A stretch of DNA of 50,330 nt from Clostridiales bacterium (lineage in GTDB: Bacteria > Bacillota > Clostridia > Oscillospirales > Ruminococcaceae), in assembly GCA_012519635.1 (NCBI GenBank), contig JAAYPV010000077.1, forward strand, positions 1 through 50,330. Reading direction: 5' to 3'. This document shows positions 16,871 through 26,641 of the stretch, in pieces. The position numbers and the translations under genes are program-made. Below the pieces are notes generated by a model that ran no database searches, was not told the DNA's origin, and saw nothing but the letters and a program-made list of their open reading frames with translations. Numbering within the stretch: the stretch's first letter is position 1; each line of letters begins with the position of its first letter.

Positions 16871-17825
16871 AAGCAGATTATTTTTTGGCAGTATAGAATG
16901 GAGCAAATACATGGTATATATTGTATTTGTAATAATGTTTGCACTATTTTCTATTGTACTTGGCAATAAGGGGTTTCTGACTCAAAACAACCTTATTAAT
17001 ATATTAAGACAAACAGCAATGATATCTATAATGGCAGTTGCAGGAACTTTTGTAATTGCATCAGGACAAATAGATTTGACTGTTGGCGCAGTTGCAGCTA
17101 TGAGTGCAATGATAGTTTCACTGGTATTGCAAAAAACCAACTCAATACCACTTGCCTTGGTATCTGTACTAGCCTTAGGAATAGGTTCTGGTCTAGTGAA
17201 TGGAATTTTGGTTACTAAGTTTAGGATTCCACCATTCCTTGTGACAATGGGAATGATGTCGGTTATACGAGGCAGTGCAATGTGGATTACAAATACAGCA
17301 GCTGTTCCTATAAAAAACATGACATTTAATAAAATATTTGGTATTGGTGATGTTGGAGGAGTACCTGTTCTGATTTTATGGACTATCTTATTCTATATAG
17401 TTGGAGTTATCCTGTTTAATAAAACACCATTCGGACGACATACGCTTGCTGTCGGAGGAAATGAGGTATCAGCTGGTTATAGTGGTATTAAAATTGACAA
17501 AATAAAAATAATTGTTTTCTTAATGTCAGGAGCGTTTGCAGCCTTTGCGGGAATTTTATATGCAGGACGAATGCAGGCAGGGCGTTTCTCCTTCGGTGAG
17601 GGAGATGAAATGTCTGTTATAGCCGCAGTTGTACTTGGAGGCACTTCAATGAGTGGTGGAACAGGATCAGTTGTAGGTGCATTAGTAGGCTCAATACTAA
17701 TGGGTGTAATTAATAATGCATTAATTCTTGCGGGATTAAGTACTGCACAGCAAACAATTGTAAAGGGTGCAATTATAATAGTTGCTGTTGTATTAAGCAA
17801 CTTAGCACAGAAACAGAAAAGATAA
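16848..17825 (+). CDS. Ribose-type ABC sugar permease
   Basis: A 325-residue RbsC-family permease with multiple membrane segments and the signature AAVVLGGTSMSGGTGSVVGA. It partners the ATPase and binding protein just upstream. The ATG is preceded by GAGGAGGAAC within the 3' end of the ATPase gene, consistent with translational coupling. It is paralogous to the permease at 9571-10554 but clearly distinct in sequence. Confidence 0.93.
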   Translation: MQSKEVSKSRLFFGSIEWSKYMVYIVFVIMFALFSIVLGNKGFLTQNNLINILRQTAMISIMAVAGTFVIASGQIDLTVGAVAAMSAMIVSLVLQKTNSIPLALVSVLALGIGSGLVNGILVTKFRIPPFLVTMGMMSVIRGSAMWITNTAAVPIKNMTFNKIFGIGDVGGVPVLILWTILFYIVGVILFNKTPFGRHTLAVGGNEVSAGYSGIKIDKIKIIVFLMSGAFAAFAGILYAGRMQAGRFSFGEGDEMSVIAAVVLGGTSMSGGTGSVVGALVGSILMGVINNALILAGLSTAQQTIVKGAIIIVAVVLSNLAQKQKR

Positions 17826-17851
17826 TAATAAAAGAAATTGGAGGAATTATT

Positions 17852-19021
17852 ATGAAAAAGTTAAATGTTGGTCTTATAGGTGCTGGTTTTATGGGAAAGG
17901 CTCATTCTGTAGCTTATTCAAATATGCCTAAATTTTTCTGGCCAGCTCCTGCTATACCTGTGTTCAAAACAATATGTGATATAGTACCGGAGATTGCAGA
18001 GGATTCAAAGGATAGGTTTGGATTTGAAAAAAGCTGTACTGATTGGAATGAAATTGTAAACGACCCTGAAATAGATGTAGTAAGTGTATGTACACCGAAT
18101 GATTCTCACGCTGAAATATCTATTGCAGCACTAAAGGCAAACAAACATGTTATATGTGAAAAGCCGATTGCAAATACCATTGAGAATGCAAAAGCAATGG
18201 CTGATGCTGCAGCAGAAGCAAAGGTAAATAATATTATAAGTATGTGTGCATATCAATACAGAAGGGTTCCAGCAGTTGTATTAGCAAAAAAATTCATTGA
18301 AGAAGGCTCAATTGGTACTATTTTAAATGTAAGAGCAACTTATTTGCAAAGCTGGAGTGCTGATCCTGCATCACCACTTTCATGGAGGTTCCAGAAGAAA
18401 ATAGCTGGTGCAGGAACATTAGGGGATATTGCAACTCATGTAATTGATATTTCACAATATCTTGCTGGAGAAATATCAGAGGTTGTATCAAGCGTTAAAA
18501 CCTATATTGACGAAAGACCTGTGCAAGAGGGTGGAGTGGACTTGCTTGGTACTGTGAAGCTTGGCAGTGATGCAACAAAAGCGCCAGTAGATGTTGATGA
18601 TGAAACTTCCTTCCTTGTAAAGTTTAAGAGTGGTGCAGTAGGAAGCATTGAGGCTACAAGAAACGCATGGGGCAGAAACAACTTTATAACAGTTGAAGTT
18701 CACGGAACAGAGGGTTCATTATTCTTTAATTATGAGCGTTTAAATGAGTTACAGGTTTGCTTTGCAAAGGACCCTGATGACAGACGAGGCTTTAAGACAA
18801 TTTATACGGGGCCAGCACATTTCTACGGAGAGGTAACATGGAATATTCCAGGTATGAATATCGGTTATGGTGAGCTTAAAACGATAGAAATGTATGAATT
18901 TATAAAATCAATTGTAGAGGGTAAACAGCCATCAACAAGCTTTGAGGTTGCTTATCAGGTAAGCAAGGTATGTGATGCTGTTATGAGGTCTGCCGAATCA
19001 GGAAGATGGGAAAAGTGCTAA
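17852..19021 (+). CDS. Gfo/Idh/MocA family NAD(P)-dependent dehydrogenase
   Basis: A 389-residue oxidoreductase. The Rossmann motif VGLIGAGFMGKAHS is at the N-terminus. The conserved substrate-loop motif CEKPIANT (EKP, near 18160) follows, and then a C-terminal alpha/beta domain with GDIATHVID. Family members oxidise sugar or inositol hydroxyls, often at C3 or C1. As last gene of an operon with a TIM-barrel isomerase and a sugar importer, it probably carries out an oxidation step in catabolism of the imported compound. The start follows TTGGAGGA. Confidence 0.92.
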   Translation: MKKLNVGLIGAGFMGKAHSVAYSNMPKFFWPAPAIPVFKTICDIVPEIAEDSKDRFGFEKSCTDWNEIVNDPEIDVVSVCTPNDSHAEISIAALKANKHVICEKPIANTIENAKAMADAAAEAKVNNIISMCAYQYRRVPAVVLAKKFIEEGSIGTILNVRATYLQSWSADPASPLSWRFQKKIAGAGTLGDIATHVIDISQYLAGEISEVVSSVKTYIDERPVQEGGVDLLGTVKLGSDATKAPVDVDDETSFLVKFKSGAVGSIEATRNAWGRNNFITVEVHGTEGSLFFNYERLNELQVCFAKDPDDRRGFKTIYTGPAHFYGEVTWNIPGMNIGYGELKTIEMYEFIKSIVEGKQPSTSFEVAYQVSKVCDAVMRSAESGRWEKC

Positions 19022-19030
19022 TATAAGTTT

Positions 19031-19066
19031 AAAAAAAGGTAAGTTTTATTATACTTACCTTTTTTA
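19031..19066 (+). terminator. Terminator of the plus-strand sugar operon
   Basis: AAAAAAAGGTAAG pairs with CTTACCTTTTTT (stem 19031-19043 with 19054-19065). It begins 10 bases after the dehydrogenase stop. Confidence 0.85.
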
Positions 19067-19073
19067 TTTTTGC

Positions 19074-19110
19074 AAAAAAAGAGCGGCAGCGATTAAATCA
19101 CTGCCGTTAA
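19074..19110 (-). terminator. Terminator of the minus-strand isomerase gene
   Basis: On the minus strand a stem CGGCAGTGATT/AATCGCTGCCG (one G-U pair) is followed by a run of T residues. It lies 14 bases past the stop of the gene at 19124-20038. Confidence 0.85.
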
Positions 19111-19123
19111 AACAAATCACTAG

Positions 19124-20038
19124 TTATATTACGAATTGACGCATATAGTGATAACTCAATTTGAGGGCTTTTTTAATATTCTCATCTGAATTTTCAAATG
19201 CTTTATCTTCAATTTCAATACAGGTATATCCATCATATCTGATATCAGTAAGTGCTGAAACATATTTAGCCCAATCCACATCACCTAGTCCAGGTAATTT
19301 AGGTGACATATAATCAAGAGGATAAGCCATAACACCTACATCTGAGAGATTGTCCTTGTAAAGCTTAATATCCTTGTAATGGACATGGAAAATCTTATCC
19401 TTAAACTCATAAAGAGGGCGAATATAGTCAATATGCTGCCATATAAAATGAGATGGGTCATAGTTAATTCCTAAGTTATTGCTTGGTATTATTTCAAACA
19501 TTTTTCTCCATATAGCAGGTGTTGTTGCAAGGTTTTCTCCTCCAGGCCATTGGTCCTGCGTAAAGAGCATCGGACAATTTTCAATTGCAATTCTTACATT
19601 GTTTTCTTCAGCAAGCTTCACAATAGGTTTCCATACCTTTTCATATTCGATAAGGTTTTCTTCAACTGTTTTATCTTTAATTCTACCTATAAATGTTGTA
19701 ACAGTATGCACATCAAATTTTGGTGCAGTACAAATTAACTTTTCAAGATGATTGATATATTTACCTCGTTTATCCAAATCAGGGTCAAGTGTATTTGGAT
19801 AGTAGGCAAGTGCGGAAATCTCTACACCTTTCTCTTTCATGTAATCCTTTATATGCTGTATTTTATTGTCATCAAGCTCATCAACATTTATATGTGAAAC
19901 ACCAGCATATCTTCTTGTAGCTTTTTCCTGAGGCCAGCAAGCAACTTCTATGCACTCATAACCTATATCGGCGGCAGTATCAATAACCTCTTTAAAGCTA
20001 GATTCACTCATAATTGCACTAACAAAACCTAGTTTCAT
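19124..20038 (-). CDS. Sugar phosphate isomerase/epimerase (TIM barrel)
   Basis: A 304-residue TIM-barrel protein of the AP-endonuclease-2/xylose-isomerase-like family. Motifs for the divalent metal site are visible: YECIEVACWP, AIENCPML, NYDPSHFIWQ, FHVHYKD and CIEIEDKAF. It converges with the dehydrogenase operon and has its own AAAGGAG site and terminator. It shares the fold but little sequence with the enzyme at 13258. Its placement suggests a second isomerisation or lyase step in the same pathway; the reaction itself is unknown. Confidence 0.9.
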   Translation of the reverse strand: MKLGFVSAIMSESSFKEVIDTAADIGYECIEVACWPQEKATRRYAGVSHINVDELDDNKIQHIKDYMKEKGVEISALAYYPNTLDPDLDKRGKYINHLEKLICTAPKFDVHTVTTFIGRIKDKTVEENLIEYEKVWKPIVKLAEENNVRIAIENCPMLFTQDQWPGGENLATTPAIWRKMFEIIPSNNLGINYDPSHFIWQHIDYIRPLYEFKDKIFHVHYKDIKLYKDNLSDVGVMAYPLDYMSPKLPGLGDVDWAKYVSALTDIRYDGYTCIEIEDKAFENSDENIKKALKLSYHYMRQFVI

Positions 20039-20135
20039 ATAAAATTCTCCTTTTTAAAAATATATATATTTAAACTATAAGATAATTATTTGCTGTTAAT
20101 TGAAAAATATACTATTTTTATTTGTTTCCAAAGAA

Positions 20136-20171
20136 AAAGCAAAGGCTCAAAATAAATTTGAACCCTTGCCA
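20136..20171 (-). terminator. Terminator of clpC
   Basis: On the minus strand GCAAGGGTTCAAA pairs with TTTGAGCCTTTGC (two wobbles) and is followed by TTTTTCTTT, just beyond the clpC stop at 20182. Confidence 0.85.
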
Positions 20172-20181
20172 ATTATAGTTT

Positions 20182-22563
20182 TTATACCTTTACAGATATT
20201 TTTTCTCTAATATTTAGTGAAATATCATCATTTATTGCATCAATTACAATTACATCGCCTTTTTTAAATTCATCTTCCAGAATTTTTTGTGACAGGATAT
20301 TCTCAACTTTTTCAACAATCTTTCTTCTAAGAGGTCTTGCCCCATATTGTTCAGTTTCTTTGACACTTGATAGAATTTCTATTGCCTCATCGGTGTATTG
20401 AAGTGATATATTAAGATTTTTGGCTCTGACAATTAGCTCATCAAGTAATTTTTTAGTTATATCTTTTAGGTTATTCTTTGTTAGCTTATTAAATACAATC
20501 AGGTCATCAAGTCGGTTTATAAGCTCAGGTTTAAGCTGTTTTTTAAGCTCTGAAAGAACATCTTTTTTCAGGTTAGATTCAGTATTTGAATTAAAGCCGA
20601 CCCTTTTGTTATTGATAATTATTTCAGCACCGATATTGGAGGTCATAATAATAAGCGTGTTTTTGAAATCAACTCTTTTACCTTGTGAATCAGTCAGATA
20701 CCCATCTTCAATAATTTGTAACAGAATATTTAACACATCGGGATGAGCCTTTTCTATTTCATCAAACAGCAAAACAGAATATGGTTTTCTTCTTATTTTT
20801 TCTGTCAGCTGCCCACCCTCTTCAAAGCCGACATATCCGGGAGGGGCACCAATAATTTTTGAAACAGAATGTTTCTCCATATATTCTGACATATCTATTT
20901 TTATCAGACAATCATTGTTATCAAACAGATATTGAGAAAGCACCTTTGATAATTCAGTTTTTCCAACTCCTGTTGGACCAAGAAAAAGGAATGAACCAAT
21001 AGGTCGCTTAGGGTCTTTAAGTCCGACACGACCACGCCTTATGGCCTTAGAAATTGCTGATACAGCCTCATCCTGACCAATAATATGCTTTAATAGCTCT
21101 GACTCAAGATTTAGGAGTTTTTCATTTTCCATGACTGTCATTTTTTGAACAGGAATTCCCGTCCATGTGGAAACAACACTAGCTATATCGTCATAGCTTA
21201 CTTCTATTTTTTTAGGATTTGTTTTTGCAGAGGTGCTGCTGTTATTTTTTAAAAGCTCACGCTGTAGCTTTTCTACTGTTAGACTGCTGAACTCATGCTT
21301 ATCCTTTTCAATCTTGTTTATTGAATTATTTATTTTACAGTTTTTAAGCTTTGCTCTTGAGGACGCCTCATCAATAATATCAATAGCTTTATCGGGTAGA
21401 AATCTATCATGAATATATCTGGTTGAGAAATTAATTGCTGAACGAATTGTTTCATCATTAATTATTACATTATGAAATGATTCATACTTATCTTTAAGTC
21501 CTAACAATATAGCATATGCCTCTTCCTCAGTGGGTTCCTCTACATAAACAGGCTGAAATCTTCTTTCTAAAGCACTATCCTTTTCGATATGCTTTCTGTA
21601 CTCCTGAACGGTGGTTGCACCGATAATCTGCAATTCCCCTCTTGCAAGCTGAGGCTTTATGATATTTGCAGCGTCGATAGCACCTTCAGCAGCACCAGCA
21701 CCAACGATAGTGTGAATCTCATCAATGAATAGAATTATATTGCCTGCATTTATAACCTCCTCAATGCAGGTTTTAATTCGTTCCTCAAAGTCGCCACGAT
21801 ATTTTGCTCCAGCGAGCATTGCAGTTAAATCTAATGAGAAGATACGCTTATTCTTTATGCTATCAGGGATATCTCCCTTAACCATAAGCTGTGCAAGTCC
21901 CTCGACAATAGCTGTTTTTCCAACTCCAGCCTCACCGATAAGACATGGGTTATTTTTTGTTCGTCTTGCAATAATCTGCACAACTCTTTCAATTTCTTTT
22001 TCACGCCCAATAACAGGGTCAAAGCAGTTCTCATAGGCAAGCTCAGTTAAATTTCTTGCATATTTGAAAAGGGTGGGGAACTGTTTCATATCCAGTTGTG
22101 ACATATAAGGAATTTTTGCGCCATTATTATAATAGTTTAGCATGCAATCATTGTAGAGTTTTGATAGTGAACAGCCGATTGATTGCAGCATTACTGAACC
22201 ACTACAATGTGTATCCTTAAGCATAGCCATAAGGATATGCTCAGTTCCAGAAAGGACTGCTCCAAGTGAATGTGAGGTTGTAATTGACGCTGACAGTATT
22301 CTTGTAAGCGCAGGCGTCATACAATCATAATCCAATGTTGTTTGTTCGCCATGTCCTACAACTTCCACTATTTCATTATAAATAGTTCTAATTTTTACTC
22401 CGTTATTTTTAAGAACCGTTGCAGCTACATTAGAGCCTTCGTTTAAGAATCCCATTATCATATGCTCAGTTCCAACATAGGTATGCCCGAGTCTTTCGGC
22501 AGAATTTATAGCACTGTCTATTGAAGCTAATGCTTTTTTTGTAAAGTTATCTGAATTATACAT
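20182..22563 (-). CDS. clpC: ClpC-type AAA+ protease ATPase, short M-domain
   Basis: A 793-residue Clp unfoldase that would deliver proteins to ClpP. Two Clp_N repeats (about residues 1-145) precede AAA-1, with Walker A GEAGVGKT (210-217) and Walker B ILFIDEIH. AAA-2 has Walker A GPTGVGKT (529-536) and arginine-finger-containing C-terminal motifs. The linker between the AAA-1 lid and AAA-2 (about 401-456) is shorter than in B. subtilis ClpC as I remember it. It lacks a recognisable UVR-type E-F-E-x-A-A-x-x-R-D motif, which in ClpC takes part in MecA/McsB adaptor binding. It stands alone, with no ctsR or mcsAB beside it and no CtsR heptad visible upstream. An AGGTGG site precedes the start. 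Confidence 0.93.
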   Translation of the reverse strand: MYNSDNFTKKALASIDSAINSAERLGHTYVGTEHMIMGFLNEGSNVAATVLKNNGVKIRTIYNEIVEVVGHGEQTTLDYDCMTPALTRILSASITTSHSLGAVLSGTEHILMAMLKDTHCSGSVMLQSIGCSLSKLYNDCMLNYYNNGAKIPYMSQLDMKQFPTLFKYARNLTELAYENCFDPVIGREKEIERVVQIIARRTKNNPCLIGEAGVGKTAIVEGLAQLMVKGDIPDSIKNKRIFSLDLTAMLAGAKYRGDFEERIKTCIEEVINAGNIILFIDEIHTIVGAGAAEGAIDAANIIKPQLARGELQIIGATTVQEYRKHIEKDSALERRFQPVYVEEPTEEEAYAILLGLKDKYESFHNVIINDETIRSAINFSTRYIHDRFLPDKAIDIIDEASSRAKLKNCKINNSINKIEKDKHEFSSLTVEKLQRELLKNNSSTSAKTNPKKIEVSYDDIASVVSTWTGIPVQKMTVMENEKLLNLESELLKHIIGQDEAVSAISKAIRRGRVGLKDPKRPIGSFLFLGPTGVGKTELSKVLSQYLFDNNDCLIKIDMSEYMEKHSVSKIIGAPPGYVGFEEGGQLTEKIRRKPYSVLLFDEIEKAHPDVLNILLQIIEDGYLTDSQGKRVDFKNTLIIMTSNIGAEIIINNKRVGFNSNTESNLKKDVLSELKKQLKPELINRLDDLIVFNKLTKNNLKDITKKLLDELIVRAKNLNISLQYTDEAIEILSSVKETEQYGARPLRRKIVEKVENILSQKILEDEFKKGDVIVIDAINDDISLNIREKISVKV

Positions 22564-22760
22564 TTATATACCACCTAACACAACTAATGAAGTTATATAT
22601 TAAGTATGCCACCTTTTTACTGCGATATATGTCGAATGCTTGATTTGATGTGATTTATATTATATTAGTTTTGAGTTAGATAATATAAAAATGGGATATC
22701 CAAAATAGATATCCCTAAAATTGTCGATATTTATATTTTAACATAGGTTTTGAGAGTTTG

Positions 22761-23867
22761 TTATTTAAAATACATAAACAACTGACATTTTATCATTCCA
22801 TTATATAATTTTCTTCGTTTATCAGCTTTACGACCAAAAAAATCTTCAAATTCCTCATGAGGAGAAATTATATAGCAAGGTTTTTTAAGTGTTTTACCCA
22901 TGCTTAAGTAAATTTTTTCTGCCTCCTTTATTTCAAGCATTCGTTCACCATATGGAGGATTGCATATTGTTATTGCTCCCTCAGGAGGATTAAACTGTGT
23001 AATATCAGCTTGTTTGAAAAAGACACGACTTTTGATACCAGCTTTCTTTGAATTATCAACACTTAAATCAATTGCATCATTGTCGATATCAAAGCCGTAT
23101 CCGCGAAACTCTGCATTCCTGTTGACAGATTCAATTGCTCTTTTGCGTTCTTCTCTCCATATTCCAGGGTTAATGCAATTCCACTTTTCAGCAGCAAAAT
23201 TTCTGTTTAAACCCGGTGCAATATTTAAAGCCTTTAGTGCAGCTTCAATGAGAAATGTTCCACTGCCACAGAAGGGGTCATAGACGATACTGTCACTTCT
23301 GACTCTTGCAAAGTCGATAATTCCAGCAGCGAGAGTTTCTTTTATTGGTGCAAGGTTAGAATTACGCCTGTATCCGCGTTTATGAAGCCCAACACCAGAA
23401 GTGTCAAGATATACTGTTACTACATCCTTCATAATACTGAATTGTATTTGGTGAACAGGACCTGTTTCTTCAAACCAGTTAACATGATAGTTTTCTTTTA
23501 ACCTTTCTACAACAGCCTTTTTTATAATTGCCTGACAATCAGGCACACTGTATAGAGTTGAGTTGAGCGAATATCCTTTGACAGGAAATGCATCGGATTT
23601 ACCAATAAAATTTTCAACGGGGATTTTTTTAACACCTTGAAATAATTCCTCAAAGGAGGTTGCAGTAAAGCTAGAAAGCTCAATTAAAACACGCTCAGCA
23701 GTAGAAAGGCAGATATTAGCTCTTGCAAGCAGATTATAGTCACCAGTAAAGGTGACCTTACCGTTATCGGAAACGACATTTTGTCCACCAATTTTTTTAA
23801 TCTCAAAGGATAAAACACTTTCTAAGCCAAAATGGCAAGGACAGCTAAATTTTAATGTATTAGTCAA
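22761..23867 (-). CDS. THUMP-domain RNA N2-guanine methyltransferase (RlmL/YpsC-like)
   Basis: A SAM-dependent methyltransferase of about 368 residues. An N-terminal ferredoxin-like/THUMP region (LKFSCPCHFGLESVLSFEI) is followed by a Rossmann methyltransferase domain. That domain has VYDPFCGSGTFLIEAAL as SAM motif I and ICNPPYGERM as catalytic motif IV. It corresponds to the N-terminal half of E. coli RlmL, which methylates 23S rRNA G2445; the standalone form is usual in Firmicutes. I chose TTG at 23867 because GGGAG lies 7 bases before it; an in-frame TTG at 23885 has no such site. It follows the PBP gene by about 30 bases and is probably co-transcribed with it. Confidence 0.9.
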   Translation of the reverse strand: MTNTLKFSCPCHFGLESVLSFEIKKIGGQNVVSDNGKVTFTGDYNLLARANICLSTAERVLIELSSFTATSFEELFQGVKKIPVENFIGKSDAFPVKGYSLNSTLYSVPDCQAIIKKAVVERLKENYHVNWFEETGPVHQIQFSIMKDVVTVYLDTSGVGLHKRGYRRNSNLAPIKETLAAGIIDFARVRSDSIVYDPFCGSGTFLIEAALKALNIAPGLNRNFAAEKWNCINPGIWREERKRAIESVNRNAEFRGYGFDIDNDAIDLSVDNSKKAGIKSRVFFKQADITQFNPPEGAITICNPPYGERMLEIKEAEKIYLSMGKTLKKPCYIISPHEEFEDFFGRKADKRRKLYNGMIKCQLFMYFK

Positions 23868-23896
23868 TTTCTTTCTCCCATTCAAATCAGAATAAT

Positions 23897-26410
23897 TTAT
23901 GCTAAAGGTACAGCATTATCAACAACAGGCCCTTCCACAGGGGTGGATTCAGGAGGTGGAGTGGCATGCCCAGAGCAAGTAGCAGGAATATTTGAGGGTT
24001 TATAATATCCTACAGCGGATGGGCAGCTAGGTCCAGCGATCAAGCCTGTCTGAGTACAATAACGAAGTTCAACAACACTAGGGCAAGGTGGATAAGTATT
24101 GCTTGATTGAACACTGTTAGCATAGTCTCCAATAACCATCTTCCATAGGCTAGCAGAGCTTGGCAAGCTCCTATAAGGTAATGTTGTTGGAGTTTCATAA
24201 CCAATCCACACACCGCTTACAAAGTCCTCAGTTAGTCCTACAAAGGATAAGTCTCTCCAATCTTGAGATGTACCAGTTTTACCTGCAACAGTTTTATTTG
24301 GAAGAGCAGCGGCAGTACCAGTACCATCTTTAACAACTTCTTGGAGAAGTTTGTTCATAATATAAGCAGTTTCTTGACTAACAGCAGTATGCGAATTTTG
24401 TGAATTTGGCTCATTAGAGTATAGTAAAGTGCCGTCGCTATTTTCAACCTTACTTACAATATGTGCTTTATAATAGGTTCCGCCATTTCCGTATGGAATA
24501 TAAGCATTAACAAGATTTTTAAGAGGAATTCCTCGAGTAAGTCCACCCAGAGCAAGAGGAGAATGTGCAATATCCGTACTACCATTTTCTGTACGCTCAA
24601 CAAGCTCAAGTCCCATATTTTCAGTGGCGAAAGTAAATACTTCCCTTAATCCGATACGGTCAACAAGTTGAGCAGGAATGGTATTGAGGGATCTCTGAAG
24701 TGCTACAACAGTCAAAAATTGTGCTCCTGAAGTAGAACCACTATAGTTTTTAGGCCAACTTTCTCCATCAACTTTTATAGGATTGTCATAGAAAGGTGTT
24801 GACCAGTGAATAAAATTATCTTCAAGAGCTTTTCCGTAGCTTGCAATTGGTTTCATTGTTGAACCTGGATCACGATATGCCTGGATAGGATAGTTAGAAC
24901 ATAATGAACCCAACTGATTTTTATCGCCAATTTGACCAACGATAGCCAGAATTTCGCCATAATAATTCATTGCAATAAATGAGGATTGAGGATACTCACC
25001 ATATTCATTTTGAATAGTTGAGAAGTTTTCCTGGTGCAGATATTTTTCCTCAACAAAGTTTTGCATATTAAGGTCAACTGTTGTATAAACCTTATATCCA
25101 CCAGAATTTAATTTTGCAATAGCTTCTGATTGAGATATACCATACTCCTTCATGAAATAATCAGCAACTTCATAAATTGCAGCATCAACATACCATGTTG
25201 TAGCAGATGGAGGGGTTTCAGTTTCTTCATTAAGTTCAGGATGTAACTGTTTATACTCTTCAGAATTAGTTAATATAATTTTTTCATTCAAGGCAAGAAT
25301 ATACTCATCGTAGGAAATTGCACCATTTTCATACATTTTGTATATTACATATTCCTTACGCTCCTGATTTGCCTTAAAGTTTCTGAATGGATTTAAGACC
25401 TCTGGATTTTTAGGTATTGCTGCAAGAGTAGCAGCTTCTGCAATAGTAAGATCTTTTGCACTTTTACCAAAATATCTGTTTGAAGCAATTTCAATTCCTG
25501 CATATCCATTACCATATTCGATATAATTCATATACCCTTCGAGTATATCATTTTTGGTATAATTCTTTTCAAGCTGCATTGCTCTAAAAATTTCTCTAAT
25601 TTTTCTATCAGCAGATTGCTCATCATCACCAGTTAAATTTTTAATTAGCTGCTGAGTTATCGTAGAACCACCTTGTCGATTTTCATAAATAGGAAGAAAA
25701 ACATTCAGAAAAGCAGCGAATGTACGCTTATAGTCAACACCATCATGTGAATAGAATCGTTCGTCCTCAGTATAGACGAATGCATCACAGACATGTTGTG
25801 GGAGGTCCTGTATATCAATAGGTATGATTGGATTTGAGTTCACGACTTGGTGAACAGTAATCAGCTCACCAGTAGTTGGGTTTTTGGCATAGAAAAATGT
25901 ATCAGTGTTCACATTAATTGGAGCAATAGAAACATCATCAGAACTGTCTTTAAATTCTAAAACCCAAACTGTTAGAGCAGTACAGCATATTGTTACTGTG
26001 ATAATACCAATCATAAAAATGGACAGAATAGTACTAAGCGTAACTGACAAAGCCTTTTTAACTATACTGAATTTAGTTTTCTTCTTCCTGCGCTTACCAT
26101 TAGGAGCAGTTGATTTCACTGCATTTGGATTTAGTCGTGCAGGAGGCGCAGACCTACGGTCGGTAGGACTTGGCTTAGGGCGTGGAGAGCTACTGGCAGT
26201 TGATGTTCGTCGTCCTGCACTTGAAGTAACAGCTTGTCTTTTTGGTGCCGCTGAAGAAACAACTCTTTTCTTTTTTGCCATACTAGAGGATGGCTTGGTT
26301 ACTGAGCTTACAGGTCTGTTTGAAGGAGCAGTACGCTTTGGTACACTTCGTTTCCCAGCAGGCTTTGTTGATTTTTTATTGTAGCTTTTATTTATCTCAG
26401 ACATAATCAT
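23897..26410 (-). CDS. ponA: Class A penicillin-binding protein (PBP1A type)
   Basis: An 837-residue bifunctional peptidoglycan synthase. The first ~115 residues are cytoplasmic, very basic and rich in Ser/Pro/Lys/Arg. One membrane segment follows (about 120-150, TLSTILSIFMIGIITVTICC). The glycosyltransferase GT51 domain has EDERFYSHDGVDY and GGSTITQQLIKN. The transpeptidase domain has the active-site PGSTMKP (SxxK), RSLN (SxN) and KTGTSQ (KTG) motifs. A Pro-rich tail closes the protein. All catalytic motifs look intact. ATG 26410 and ATG 26404 are both possible; a GTGGAA site precedes the first. It is probably the first gene of an operon with the methyltransferase. Confidence 0.95.
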   Translation of the reverse strand: MIMSEINKSYNKKSTKPAGKRSVPKRTAPSNRPVSSVTKPSSSMAKKKRVVSSAAPKRQAVTSSAGRRTSTASSSPRPKPSPTDRRSAPPARLNPNAVKSTAPNGKRRKKKTKFSIVKKALSVTLSTILSIFMIGIITVTICCTALTVWVLEFKDSSDDVSIAPINVNTDTFFYAKNPTTGELITVHQVVNSNPIIPIDIQDLPQHVCDAFVYTEDERFYSHDGVDYKRTFAAFLNVFLPIYENRQGGSTITQQLIKNLTGDDEQSADRKIREIFRAMQLEKNYTKNDILEGYMNYIEYGNGYAGIEIASNRYFGKSAKDLTIAEAATLAAIPKNPEVLNPFRNFKANQERKEYVIYKMYENGAISYDEYILALNEKIILTNSEEYKQLHPELNEETETPPSATTWYVDAAIYEVADYFMKEYGISQSEAIAKLNSGGYKVYTTVDLNMQNFVEEKYLHQENFSTIQNEYGEYPQSSFIAMNYYGEILAIVGQIGDKNQLGSLCSNYPIQAYRDPGSTMKPIASYGKALEDNFIHWSTPFYDNPIKVDGESWPKNYSGSTSGAQFLTVVALQRSLNTIPAQLVDRIGLREVFTFATENMGLELVERTENGSTDIAHSPLALGGLTRGIPLKNLVNAYIPYGNGGTYYKAHIVSKVENSDGTLLYSNEPNSQNSHTAVSQETAYIMNKLLQEVVKDGTGTAAALPNKTVAGKTGTSQDWRDLSFVGLTEDFVSGVWIGYETPTTLPYRSLPSSASLWKMVIGDYANSVQSSNTYPPCPSVVELRYCTQTGLIAGPSCPSAVGYYKPSNIPATCSGHATPPPESTPVEGPVVDNAVPLA

Positions 26411-26641
26411 ATATTTTCCACAAAACTTGTTAATTTTGTTATGGAAAATACTCCTTTCTATATAGAATGAGAAATATGGCTAGAAATATACTATTTTATT
26501 ATAACACAATATTTTAAAAAAGTTAAGTATAAAAAATAATATTAAAAAAATATGAATAAAAAATTGTGTTTATTGTATAAACAAAGTAAAAATTGGAAAA
26601 GATATTTATATGTAATATCTAAAAGAAAAAGTGGTGATAAG

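Noticed and set aside
22564-22760. CtsR operator upstream of clpC
   Set aside because: I looked for the GGTCAAA-type heptad tandem expected for CtsR and did not find it on either strand.
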